64,000 nucleotides of DNA, from positions 23,608 through 87,607 of the forward strand of contig JAUNJG010000003.1 of assembly GCA_030533385.1 (NCBI GenBank), written 5' to 3'. Within the stretch, counting starts at the first letter, position 1. Every line of letters starts with the position of its first letter. Positions 43,818 to 52,222 of this stretch are shown here, piece after piece. The notes beneath the pieces are model-generated. The model did not search any database. It saw only the letters and a list, made by a program, of their open reading frames with translations, and was not told the DNA's origin. A program made the position numbers and the translations under genes. This DNA comes from Eubacteriales bacterium (lineage in GTDB: Bacteria; Bacillota; Clostridia; Lachnospirales; Lachnospiraceae).

Positions 43818-45818
43818 TCACAATATTTTTCTAATCAGACGGTACATTTCCCATTCTGTTTTTACTTGCTTCATTTGCTTCCTATATGTGGGATTACTAA
43901 ACATTTTTATTAGATTGTAAAACAGATCATTGATACTTTTTGCATTCATCAAACTAAGACCTACAATATAAGTGGCAGTTTTCTCCTCTTTTCCTTCAAA
44001 AACAACAGGTTGTTTCAATCGAACCAGACTAATCCCCTCCTTCAAAGCGCCTTTGGATGGTTCAGCGTGAGGAATTGCCAAATCAGGATAAATTACAATA
44101 TAATTTCCATTAATCTTTACATTATCCACCATGGCGTCTACATATTCTTTCGTGACAATCCCATCTTGATATAAAAGATTCCCCGATAATCGTACCGCTT
44201 CCTCCCAACTGGCCGATTCCACATCCAGCAAAATTCTATCCCTCGTTAAAAATGAATTTTTTCTTTGGTTCAATTCCTGAATCTCTGCCTTTTTTATATA
44301 AGTATGTTTACATTTCTCATTGAGAACCTTTGTAGCCATCGTCCTAATCTCAAAAATGGCGCTATCATCCAAAATAGGCCCTGATATCTGTATACATTCT
44401 ATACTTTTGTGAGTATAAGGGACGGTAGAAATAATCATATCCGCCTCATAGGCTTCCATGCTGTCAGCCTCATGTGAAGATTTGATTCCTGCGATATGTA
44501 TAATATCGTCAAACTGTCCCAATTCTGCCGTTAAAAGCTGCATGACACCCCTTCCCATCCCTCCAACAAGCAACACAGATACCTTTTGATTTCTCATGCG
44601 CTCAATTCTGTCCTTTTCTATCATAGATGCAAAATACATTGTCAAAAATGTAATTTCATTTTTTTTAAAAGGCATTCCAATATACTGTTCCAGTGGTTTC
44701 ATGCACTGTTTTACGACTTTAAAAATTTCTGGATACTTTTCTTCGATTTCTTTTCCAAAAGGATTGTGGAGTACCTCTCCTGACTTCGCTCTGTAAACGG
44801 CAGATTTAATATGGTCTACCAACACATCATAGAGTGCAAAGTCCAGATAAAAACTGATATTGAATCGATTGGATATTTGATAAATTGCTTCTCCAATCAT
44901 AATGGGTACTGCGATTTCTTCAACATTTGTCGTACTGCTTTTTAGATAGCTTTTCTTTCTAAGACACTGCACAAAATACCTGATTTCAACATCAGGTATG
45001 GTAAGATCAAAATAATCTCCCAGGCGCAGTAAGATATCTCTGCTCATCGGATATTTTGAACTTTTTCTTCTTTCTATAGAGATAGTTTCAGGATAAATTG
45101 CCCCATTTGACTGACGTTTCAGTAAAACCAGCAGTTCAATGATAAGTTCCATAAACGAAAAATCTGACAAAAATAAATCATGCCTGTTTTCCTCTTCTTT
45201 TACAATCCTTTGTATCACCGGCATTCTGTCTTCGTAATGTAGCTCTCTTAATAAAAGATGTTGAAACGTATCCAAAATTTCTCCATTACCATAATTATAG
45301 TAATCTAAATTTAATTCCAACAATTTCATCATCCCGCTGCGAATATTCTCCTCGCTCCCTTCCACCTTGTACCCTTTTTGTACCTGTGAATGAAGTTTCA
45401 TATTATTTAATAGAAACCATTCTTTCAAATCATTCAAGTCATTTAGCGCAGTATTTCTACTGATTTCCAGGTATTCTGATATTTCTGTCGCAGTAACATA
45501 ACGGTTGCTGTTCATCAATATCATAGAAGAAATCGTTTTTCTTTCATTCGGAGTCAAACGATATGTATAAAAATCATTCTCTAACAAAATCTCCTTAATT
45601 TTTTTTTGATGTTCCTCGCTCATCTCCGAATATTTTAATTTCCCATCTGACAAAATCTTGATAGTGGGAATCTCTTTTTCTCTGAATACGGCGTTTAACT
45701 CTCTTATCAATTTTCTTAACATCTGTTCTGATATATCAAACACTTCCGATAAATAATGCAGACTCAATTCTTGTCTATTTAGTATCCAGTTCAGTATCTT
45801 ACTACTCCTAAAATCCAA
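43818..45818 (-). CDS. PRD-containing transcriptional activator (MtlR/BglG-type) with PTS EIIB- and EIIA-like domains
   Basis: 666 aa. Two N-terminal helix-turn-helix domains (about 1-60 and 85-140; TATEISEYLEISRNTALNDLNDL), two PRD modules (about 180-390), an EIIB-Gat-like domain (VSVLLVGGMGRGVMQLL, about 405-490, where Gly replaces the usual Cys region) and a C-terminal EIIA-fructose-like domain (about 520-660, with the His in LAIPHAEPS). Regulators of this kind are controlled by phosphorylation through the PTS and activate a neighbouring PTS operon. It is divergent from the polyol operon at 46097. Confidence 0.9.
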   Translation of the reverse strand: MDFRSSKILNWILNRQELSLHYLSEVFDISEQMLRKLIRELNAVFREKEIPTIKILSDGKLKYSEMSEEHQKKIKEILLENDFYTYRLTPNERKTISSMILMNSNRYVTATEISEYLEISRNTALNDLNDLKEWFLLNNMKLHSQVQKGYKVEGSEENIRSGMMKLLELNLDYYNYGNGEILDTFQHLLLRELHYEDRMPVIQRIVKEEENRHDLFLSDFSFMELIIELLVLLKRQSNGAIYPETISIERRKSSKYPMSRDILLRLGDYFDLTIPDVEIRYFVQCLRKKSYLKSSTTNVEEIAVPIMIGEAIYQISNRFNISFYLDFALYDVLVDHIKSAVYRAKSGEVLHNPFGKEIEEKYPEIFKVVKQCMKPLEQYIGMPFKKNEITFLTMYFASMIEKDRIERMRNQKVSVLLVGGMGRGVMQLLTAELGQFDDIIHIAGIKSSHEADSMEAYEADMIISTVPYTHKSIECIQISGPILDDSAIFEIRTMATKVLNEKCKHTYIKKAEIQELNQRKNSFLTRDRILLDVESASWEEAVRLSGNLLYQDGIVTKEYVDAMVDNVKINGNYIVIYPDLAIPHAEPSKGALKEGISLVRLKQPVVFEGKEEKTATYIVGLSLMNAKSINDLFYNLIKMFSNPTYRKQMKQVKTEWEMYRLIRKIL

Positions 45819-45854
45819 AAAATCATCTCCTTTTCCTTCGCCACATTAAACTAT

Positions 45855-45884
45855 ATTATATCAACAATCAATTTTTCTATGCAA
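45855..45884 (-). promoter_or_regulatory. Promoter of the PRD regulator gene
   Basis: On the minus strand TTGCAT, an 18-base spacer and TATAAT, about 35 bases before the start at 45818. Confidence 0.6.
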
Positions 45885-46044
45885 ATCTTTGTCTATCTTG
45901 TAGTTATTTTTTTTCATTTCTTCTTAAAATATAGCAATCATTTCTTTATAAATCATTATACTTTCTAATTCAGAAAAAAATATAGACCAATTTTGTATCA
46001 AAACCAAAAAATCCTTTGTTCTTTATATCCAATGTCATAGCTTT

Positions 46045-46050
46045 TATAAT
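46045..46050 (+). promoter_or_regulatory. -10 box of the polyol PTS operon
   Basis: A perfect TATAAT lies 46 bases before the first PTS gene, but no good -35 hexamer is found at 16-18 bases. This fits a promoter that needs the divergent PRD activator. Confidence 0.5.
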
Positions 46051-46096
46051 GTACCCATCATACTTCAACAATATCAAATAAAAAGGAGTGATTATC

Positions 46097-46582
46097 ATGC
46101 TATGGGAAAACATCAATGAATCATTGGTTTTTAACCATCTGTCTGTATCAAACAGCGACGAAGTCTTTGATGCTTTAGGCGGGAACCTTGAAAAGCTGGG
46201 TTACTGCAAAAACACTTATGTACAGGCTCTAAAAGACAGGGAACGTTCTTTTCCCACTGGCATCCAATTACCTGAAATAGGAATCGCCATTCCTCACACC
46301 GACCCGGAGCATGTGAACAAATCTGCGATATCCATTGCTACTCTGGAAAATCCTGTGCGCTATTTTCACATGGGCACTTCGCCGGGAGATGGAGCGGAAG
46401 TTCAGGTAAAACTTATTATCATGTTAGCTATTGCAGGCACAGGCCATTTAGACATACTGCAAAAAGCTATACAGCTTATCCAGGATCAGGAAGCTGTATC
46501 ATGTATTCTTGAGGCCAAAACTGCAAGAGATGTCATTAACATTATCCAAGCAAAGGAGGAATCTGAAAATGAAAACAATTAA
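46097..46582 (+). CDS. PTS EIIA component, galactitol/fructose type
   Basis: 161 aa from the ATG at 46097 (AAGGAG upstream; the GTG at 46088 overlaps this site). The phosphorylation site is His in GIAIPHTDPEHV at about 61-72, preceded by FPTGIQLPE. It passes phosphate from HPr to the EIIB partner. Its end overlaps the EIIB start by 14 bases. First gene of a five-gene operon. Confidence 0.92.
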   Translation: MLWENINESLVFNHLSVSNSDEVFDALGGNLEKLGYCKNTYVQALKDRERSFPTGIQLPEIGIAIPHTDPEHVNKSAISIATLENPVRYFHMGTSPGDGAEVQVKLIIMLAIAGTGHLDILQKAIQLIQDQEAVSCILEAKTARDVINIIQAKEESENENN

Positions 46583-46874
46583 AATCCTTTCTGCCTGTGG
46601 AACGGGCGTTGCCACCTCCACGGTAGCATCTGAAACTTGTAAACGCTTATTAGCCGAACGTGGTTTCCCTTCCGTTGAAGTAACAGAATGTAAAGCCATT
46701 GAGGTCATCGGAAAGGCAGAAGTTATCAATCCAGATGTCATCATTCATACTGCCGAAATCCCAACAGACCAGCTTCAGGATTACAAAACATTTCGCGTTC
46801 TGGAATTTATCACCGGTTTTGGCGCAGAGAATGTCGCCGACCAAATCGCTGAATATCTACGCAGCAAAGAATAA
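46569..46874 (+). CDS. PTS EIIB component, galactitol type
   Basis: 101 aa from the ATG at 46569 with AAAGGAGGAATCTG before it. The phospho-Cys lies in ILSACGTGVATSTVA at about 6-20, the EIIB-Gat signature. It phosphorylates the incoming polyol at the membrane together with EIIC. Confidence 0.93.
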   Translation: MKTIKILSACGTGVATSTVASETCKRLLAERGFPSVEVTECKAIEVIGKAEVINPDVIIHTAEIPTDQLQDYKTFRVLEFITGFGAENVADQIAEYLRSKE

Positions 46875-46896
46875 AAAGATAAAGGGGTTATAAGGT

Positions 46897-48156
46897 ATGT
46901 TTGTTTTAAACTATATTCTAAATATGGGTTCCTCGGTTGTGATGCCTATCATCATCACTGTTCTGGGATTGATTTTAGGACAAAAATTTTCCAAAGCATT
47001 TCGATCCGGATTAACCATAGGAATCGGCTTCATTGGAATCAATCTCGTCATCGGCCTCATGGGAGATTTCGTCAGTCCGGCCGCCCAGGCTATGGTGGAA
47101 AGATTTGACCTTAATTTATCTGTCGTCGATGTCGGATGGCCTGTCAGTTCAACTATCGCATTCGCCACACAGATTGTTCCGTTTGTTTTTATCGTCTGTT
47201 TTTTATTGAACATCATTATGTTGGCAACCAACATGACAAAAACTTTAAATATAGACATATGGAATTACTGGCATTTTATCTTGACCGGTTCTCTTGTACA
47301 GTTTGCTACTGGAAGCATGATAGCAGGCATTATTGCTTCAGGAATTACATTTATTCTGATTATGAAAATGGCCGATTATTCTGCTCCTATCGTGCAGGAA
47401 TATTTCGGACTTCCGGGAGTTTCTCTTCCTCACACTGAAACGGTGAGCTGGGCGCCTCTCATGATGATACTGGATAAACTATACGACAAAATTCCAGGAT
47501 TCAAAAAAATTAATTTAGATGGAGAAAATATTCAAAAGAAATTCGGCATTTTCGGAGAACCTATCGTTCTCGGCCTAATCTTAGGTGCAGGAATTGGAAT
47601 ATTGGCAGGTTATGAAGTAAATGCCGTCGTCACTCTGGCCGTCAACATGTCCGCTGTCATGTTTATCCTGCCTCGCATGGTCAGAATACTGATGGAAGGA
47701 TTGATGCCACTGAGTGAAGATGCAAAGAAATTTATGGCCAAAAAATTTCCTGGAAAAGAAGTCAATATTGGAATGGACGCCGCCATTGCAACCGGCTCTC
47801 CTATGGTCATTTCCGCATCCTTGATTATGATTCCCATTACTTTACTTTTGGCTTTTATTCTGCCCGGAAATAAGCTTCTCCCTCTGGTAGATCTGGCAAC
47901 ACTTCCATTTTTCATGATTTGGCCTGTCGTTGCCTCCAAAGGAAACCTGTTCCGCGCTCTGGTTTCAGGAACCATTATGATGATTGCTATTTTATATATA
48001 GGAACTGACCTTGCTCCAACAGCCACGGCAATTGCAGAGGCAACTCACTTTGCTTTCCCAGAGGGTGCTTCCGCTGTATCCTCTTTAGATATCGGCGCTC
48101 ATTTAGTTCCATATATCATATATAAAATAGGGGAATTCCTATCAATGCTCTTCTAA
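46897..48156 (+). CDS. PTS EIIC component, GatC family
   Basis: 419 aa, about ten transmembrane helices, with the Gat-type start NYILNMGSSVVMPIIITVLGLILGQKF and GIGFIGINLVIGLM. GatC proteins move galactitol and related polyols. The start has AAAGGGG upstream. Substrate specificity cannot be read from sequence; the following aldolase and dehydrogenase narrow it to a polyol that is oxidised and then cleaved. Confidence 0.92.
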   Translation: MFVLNYILNMGSSVVMPIIITVLGLILGQKFSKAFRSGLTIGIGFIGINLVIGLMGDFVSPAAQAMVERFDLNLSVVDVGWPVSSTIAFATQIVPFVFIVCFLLNIIMLATNMTKTLNIDIWNYWHFILTGSLVQFATGSMIAGIIASGITFILIMKMADYSAPIVQEYFGLPGVSLPHTETVSWAPLMMILDKLYDKIPGFKKINLDGENIQKKFGIFGEPIVLGLILGAGIGILAGYEVNAVVTLAVNMSAVMFILPRMVRILMEGLMPLSEDAKKFMAKKFPGKEVNIGMDAAIATGSPMVISASLIMIPITLLLAFILPGNKLLPLVDLATLPFFMIWPVVASKGNLFRALVSGTIMMIAILYIGTDLAPTATAIAEATHFAFPEGASAVSSLDIGAHLVPYIIYKIGEFLSMLF

Positions 48157-48180
48157 TTTATTTTAAAACAGGAGGAAACT

Positions 48181-48828
48181 ATGTTATTAGAAAATGAAAG
48201 GAAAAAGATTATTGAAATTGCTTTAAAGGTAAAAGCAGAAAAGCTCATCCCACTTACTTTTGGCAACTTTAGTTTGAGAGATCCTGAAACTGGCTATGTA
48301 TGCATTACTCCAAGTGGTATGCCATATGACACCTTGCATCCATCCGATATCGTCGTCGTGGATGTCAATAACAATATCATCGACGGAGAACGCAGACCTT
48401 CCATTGAGATGCCTTTGCATACGGCGATGTATCGCAAACGTCCTGAAATCAACGGAATCGTACATACACACTCTACTTTTTGTACTGCATGGGCTTGCAG
48501 GGAAGGTGGCATGCCATGCATTATCGCAGAAACCGCAGAACTTGTAGGAGGAATGGTGCGATGTGCAAAATTTGTACCCCCGGGATCAGATGAACTGGCA
48601 GAAGTAACTTCTGACGCTATCGGCCAGGACAAAGCAATTTTAATGGGAAATCACGGCGTTATCTGCATTGATGAAACAATTGACAAGGCGTTCAACGACG
48701 CAATCATTATAGAAGAAAGTGCCAAGGTAGCCTATATTGCTTATCAAATGGGCAACGTCAACACTCTTGAAGAACAAATGATTCATTTCTTAAAAAAAGA
48801 TGCAGAAGAAAATTACGGACAGAAATAA
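48181..48828 (+). CDS. Class II aldolase/epimerase of the AraD/FucA family
   Basis: 215 aa. The zinc site is visible as HTHSTFCTAWA (about 95-105) and a later NHGVICIDETID His; the phosphate-binding start is TFGNFSLRDPETG with ITPSGMPYD. The size matches L-fuculose-1-phosphate aldolase. It would cleave a ketose 1-phosphate to dihydroxyacetone phosphate and an aldehyde, or act as a 4-epimerase on a pentulose 5-phosphate. AGGAGGAAACT is right before the ATG. Confidence 0.9.
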   Translation: MLLENERKKIIEIALKVKAEKLIPLTFGNFSLRDPETGYVCITPSGMPYDTLHPSDIVVVDVNNNIIDGERRPSIEMPLHTAMYRKRPEINGIVHTHSTFCTAWACREGGMPCIIAETAELVGGMVRCAKFVPPGSDELAEVTSDAIGQDKAILMGNHGVICIDETIDKAFNDAIIIEESAKVAYIAYQMGNVNTLEEQMIHFLKKDAEENYGQK

Positions 48829-48914
48829 AAAACCCTGCCTTTTTCTTCAAACAAAAAATAACAGCCAATCGCAACTGAATGACAGAGTATTTTGAAAGAA
48901 TAGAGGATATTGAT

Positions 48915-49952
48915 ATGAATGGAAAAATGAAAGCACAAATGTTTTATGCACCGGGTGACGTTCGTTTTGAAGAGACGAACATTCCTCAAATTAAAGAAGA
49001 TGAAGTATTGGTAAAAGTAAAAGCCGCTTTGACTTGCGGAACCGATTTAAAAACCTATCGCAGAGGACATCCAACTATTATTCAATCTGTCCCATCCACT
49101 TTCGGTCATGAATTTTCAGGCGAAGTTGTGGAAGTCGGAGACAAGGTAACAAATTTTAAATTAGGAGACAGAATCGTAGGCGCAAACACAGCTCCTTGTT
49201 TTGAATGTGAAAATTGTAAAAATAAGCGGTACAGTTTATGCAAAAATCTTCAATACCTCAATGGAGCATACTCCGAATATGTTGCTGTTCCAGGACATAT
49301 CTTAAAATATAATTTTTATAAAATTCCGGATTCCCTTTCTTACAAAGAAGCAGCTTTATTGGAGCCTCTTGCCTGTGCCGTACATGGCACAGACCGCATC
49401 CCAGCCGACGTAGGAGATAAAGTCGCTGTCATAGGAGCAGGCCCAATCGGATTAATGTTTATGAACTTGTTAAGCTTAAAAGGATGCCAGGTAATCGCCG
49501 TAGACCTATCAGACTATCGTCTGGAGCAGTCTAAACAGTTTGGCGTATATAAAACCGTCAATGCTTCCGACGAATCCCATATTCAGGAAGTCAGAGATAT
49601 CTGTGATGGCAACGGCGCTGATATCGTCGTGGAAGCTACCGGCTTCCCTAACGTGTGGGAAAATGCCATCAATATGGTTCGCCCGGGCGGAACCGTACTA
49701 GCTTTCGGTGGAACAAAGGCAGGCACCACAATCACTGTAGATTGTCAGAAATTCCACTATGAGGAAATTACTTTAAAAGCCGTATACCATCACACCCCCT
49801 ATCATGTGAGAAAGGCCTTACAGTTACTTGCCAGCCGCCAAATTGACGGAAGCAAATTCATTACTGCGGAATATCCTTTAGAAAAAACAATTGATGCTCT
49901 CGAGAGCATCGGAAGACAGGAAGGCATCAAATATGCCATCGTTCCAGAATAA
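48915..49952 (+). CDS. Zinc-dependent polyol (phosphate) dehydrogenase, MDR family
   Basis: 345 aa from the ATG at 48915 (TAGAGGATATTGAT before it). Catalytic zinc ligands: Cys in LTCGTDLKTYRRG and HE in FGHEFSGEVVEVG; structural zinc Cys set CFECENCKNKRYSLC at about 95-110; Rossmann motif VAVIGAGPIGLMF at about 170. It belongs to the sorbitol or galactitol-1-phosphate dehydrogenase group. It is the last gene of the PTS operon and would oxidise the imported polyol phosphate to a ketose phosphate. Confidence 0.9.
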   Translation: MNGKMKAQMFYAPGDVRFEETNIPQIKEDEVLVKVKAALTCGTDLKTYRRGHPTIIQSVPSTFGHEFSGEVVEVGDKVTNFKLGDRIVGANTAPCFECENCKNKRYSLCKNLQYLNGAYSEYVAVPGHILKYNFYKIPDSLSYKEAALLEPLACAVHGTDRIPADVGDKVAVIGAGPIGLMFMNLLSLKGCQVIAVDLSDYRLEQSKQFGVYKTVNASDESHIQEVRDICDGNGADIVVEATGFPNVWENAINMVRPGGTVLAFGGTKAGTTITVDCQKFHYEEITLKAVYHHTPYHVRKALQLLASRQIDGSKFITAEYPLEKTIDALESIGRQEGIKYAIVPE

Positions 49953-49987
49953 TCCCTGACTATTCCATAAAACAGAAAACCATTTCA

Positions 49988-50034
49988 AAAAGACAAATCC
50001 AGAAAGTTTCACAGGCTTTCTGGATTTGTCTTTT
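49988..50034. terminator. Strong bidirectional terminator
   Basis: A perfect 19-bp stem, AAAAGACAAATCCAGAAAG with CTTTCTGGATTTGTCTTTT, closes the polyol operon and the convergent HEPN gene. Confidence 0.92.
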
Positions 50035-50062
50035 AAAATTCTCTTTACATTATCCTACCATT

Positions 50063-50485
50063 CTACAATTCTTCTATCAGTTCTTCCACATAGGCTTTGC
50101 ACTGTTTTAAAGCATCGGCACAATCATCCATATCTTCGCTGTCCAGAGTAATGGAATCTTCCCCGGGATATCTGGTGGAAAAATAAAATCCATTCACAGA
50201 ATGGAGCGCCTGTATCAATGACCTTGGCATAGAAAGTCCCATCGTCTTACATAAGTAGTGGATTAAGCTCCGCAAATTATGGGTTCTCAGCGCCCTTTCT
50301 TTCTCCATAGCTTCTTTATCTGTTTCCGGTTCTGCAAACTCTGAAATAATGTGCTTTAAATACCGCTCACATATATTTTGCGCCATAGCACCCATCTCAT
50401 TAAACAATTGATTGTTGTTGTATGCAAACATGAAGTATTGATAGGAATTATCCGCAAAATCTTTATAAGTCTCTAGCGTTTCCAT
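50063..50485 (-). CDS. HEPN domain protein
   Basis: 140 aa, all helical. ALRTHNLRSLIHYL at about 75-88 is the HEPN core with Arg-Thr-His, and FYFSTRYPGEDS is the typical late motif. HEPN proteins paired with MNT nucleotidyltransferases can be toxin-antitoxin modules in which HEPN is an RNase neutralised by AMPylation; others are nucleotide-binding helpers. The start overlaps the MNT gene by 13 bases. Confidence 0.85.
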   Translation of the reverse strand: METLETYKDFADNSYQYFMFAYNNNQLFNEMGAMAQNICERYLKHIISEFAEPETDKEAMEKERALRTHNLRSLIHYLCKTMGLSMPRSLIQALHSVNGFYFSTRYPGEDSITLDSEDMDDCADALKQCKAYVEELIEEL

Positions 50486-50859
50486 AGTGTCACCCCATCT
50501 CTTTTTATATTCGTTGTAAATAAATCTGATTGACTTTTGAATTTATCTTTCGTCGAAATCTTTAAATCCACATCTAAAGCAACCTCCTCACAAAGCTTCA
50601 TTTTTAGTTTCCTTATCTCTTTATGATTGGGTATATCCTTTACAAGAAGGAGCAAATCAATATCACTCTCATAGCGGGATTCGCTTCTTGCGCAGCTTCC
50701 AAACAAAATAATTTTCTCTATATCAATCTTTCTTTTTCCACTCTCTTCCCGAATTACATCGATGCATTTTTTCACCGCCTTCCGATGTCTCGCCGACACC
50801 TGACAGGATCCATCAACTCCAGTTAAAATTTCCTTCTTCATTTTGGGATATAAAATCAT
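50473..50859 (-). CDS. MNT-type nucleotidyltransferase domain protein
   Basis: 128 aa. The nucleotidyltransferase signature IILFGSCARSESRYESDIDLLLL gives GSxxR and the DxD metal-binding pair; a third Asp lies in ALDVDLKIS. GGGAGGATA precedes the ATG. First gene of the HEPN/MNT pair, likely the antitoxin side. A short C-terminal region (DGVTLWKR) is usual for the family. Confidence 0.87.
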   Translation of the reverse strand: MILYPKMKKEILTGVDGSCQVSARHRKAVKKCIDVIREESGKRKIDIEKIILFGSCARSESRYESDIDLLLLVKDIPNHKEIRKLKMKLCEEVALDVDLKISTKDKFKSQSDLFTTNIKRDGVTLWKR

Positions 50860-51165
50860 ATCACGGTATCCTCCCTGGAAAATATAACAATGATATCCTT
50901 CTTTTTAATAAAGCTCTTTTTTCCATTATATCAGAAAAGCGATGCGACAAACAAAAAATATTTACTTTGCAGAAATGATCATACACAAAATCGGTATTAT
51001 ATATAACGCCGCAGCACATTGGCCGGCAAATTCACCGACCAATAACCTTGCCCGTCAGCGTTTAAGTAGATCGTCACGAAGCAAACCTTGAGAGCCGCTT
51101 ACAAGTTCGTTGGTAACTACACCTATGTGGACTTTCACCCGTCAGAGCGCACCTATGGTGCGCAA
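50860..51165. other. Gap with a possible decayed element near tRNA-Arg
   Basis: No convincing gene. The part from about 51000 is richer in G/C than its surroundings. On the minus strand it contains GTGCGC, CTGACGGGTGAAAGTCC and several short inverted repeats (TTGG.CGG/CCGGCCAA), a look that recalls the 5' part of group II introns, but no open frame or complete structure is present. Confidence 0.3.
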
Positions 51166-51204
51166 ATAAAAAGCTGTAAACCCTTGAAAACAAGGACTTA
51201 CAGC
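51166..51204 (-). terminator. Terminator of tRNA-Arg
   Basis: On the minus strand GCTGTAAGTCCTTG pairs with CAAGGGTTTACAGC, followed by TTTTTATTT. It lies a few bases after the tRNA 3' end. Confidence 0.85.
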
Positions 51205-51212
51205 GTTGTTTC

Positions 51213-51289
51213 TGGTGTTCCCGAGGTGATTCGAACACCCGACCTACCGCTTAGGAGGCGGTCGCTCTATCCAGCTGAGCTACGGAAAC
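51213..51289 (-). tRNA. tRNA-Arg (anticodon CCT)
   Basis: The acceptor arm GTTTCCG pairs with CGGGAAC (one T-G pair), the D-arm is GCTC...GAGC, the anticodon stem ACCGC/GCGGT encloses CTCCTAA (anticodon CCT, reads AGG), the T-arm is GGTGTTCGAATCACC, and CCA is encoded at the 3' end. A TATAAT lies upstream on the same strand. This rare-codon tRNA is a common integration site for mobile elements. Confidence 0.96.
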
Positions 51290-51504
51290 ATCTAAAATAT
51301 CTATTTTATTATACTGACTGTCTAAACTATTACTTCTCCTGATCTTTGAGACAGGATGTGTATGCATCCTTTTCATACTATCTCTGGCAGCAATTACATA
51401 TGTAAATTAGTATACGCAATTCTTATCTTTTTGTCAACTCTTTTTCCCGGCAACAGTGAAACATTTTCCAAGTAACAGTGAAATATTTATATTCTTTCTT
51501 TCCT

Positions 51505-52191
51505 CTAGGCGCTCTTTTTCATGGGAAGTTCAAAATAATAACCCATGCCGTAAGCCGTATGAATATAGTTTGCGGCATCTTTTAGTTTCAGACGCAACTT
51601 CTTCACAAGGGAATCTACCACCCTGTCACTTCCTTCATAGCTAATTCCCCACACTGCGGTGATAATCTGATCTCTTGTCTGAATCGTATGTTTGTTTCTC
51701 ATAAAGAAAGAAAGCAATTCAAATTCTTTTATAGTGATGTCGATATATTCTTCTTCCACTTTTAACGTGCGCTTATCTAAATCCAACTCCAACACGCCTT
51801 CACGAATGGAATGATCGGTTCCATATACCCTTTTTATGATGGCTTCTATTTTCATTTTCAGAAGAGGAAATATCGTATTTCTCGACACGCACTCGTCCGC
51901 TCCCACCCGGTATGCCATAATCTGCGGTTCCGGCTCCTCATTTTCCATGAGCATAATCACGGGAATCTCATCAAAAGAACGGATTTCCTCTAAAATGTCA
52001 TATTGCCCTTTCTCCCTGATTTCATTGCTCAGAAGAATTAAACCGATGGATGTATTACGCTCTGCATAGAGATCCATGGCTTCCTCCTCTTCTGAGGCAG
52101 TGATAATTTCATAAGTTTCTTTAAAATAATCGCAAAATTCTTTTCTGTAATCTATATTGTTTTCCACTAAAAAGATTGTATTACGTCGCAT
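51505..52191 (-). CDS. OmpR-type response regulator with atypical receiver
   Basis: 228 aa from the ATG at 52191 (AAAGGAGAAGTGATT upstream). The C-terminal winged helix is normal (ITIKEFELLSFFMRNKHTIQ, GSDRVVDSLVKKLRLKL). In the receiver the strand that should carry the phospho-accepting Asp reads GLILLSNEIREKG, so the Asp is replaced, and the acidic pair near the start is reduced to EN (LVENNID). It probably acts without phosphorylation. It follows the sulfotransferase gene by 31 bases. Confidence 0.88.
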   Translation of the reverse strand: MRRNTIFLVENNIDYRKEFCDYFKETYEIITASEEEEAMDLYAERNTSIGLILLSNEIREKGQYDILEEIRSFDEIPVIMLMENEEPEPQIMAYRVGADECVSRNTIFPLLKMKIEAIIKRVYGTDHSIREGVLELDLDKRTLKVEEEYIDITIKEFELLSFFMRNKHTIQTRDQIITAVWGISYEGSDRVVDSLVKKLRLKLKDAANYIHTAYGMGYYFELPMKKSA

Positions 52192-52222
52192 AATCACTTC
52201 TCCTTTCATGGAGTCAACCATT

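Noticed and set aside
51088-51342. Plus-strand frame of 84 aa
   Set aside because: It runs through the tRNA-Arg gene and its terminator on the opposite strand.
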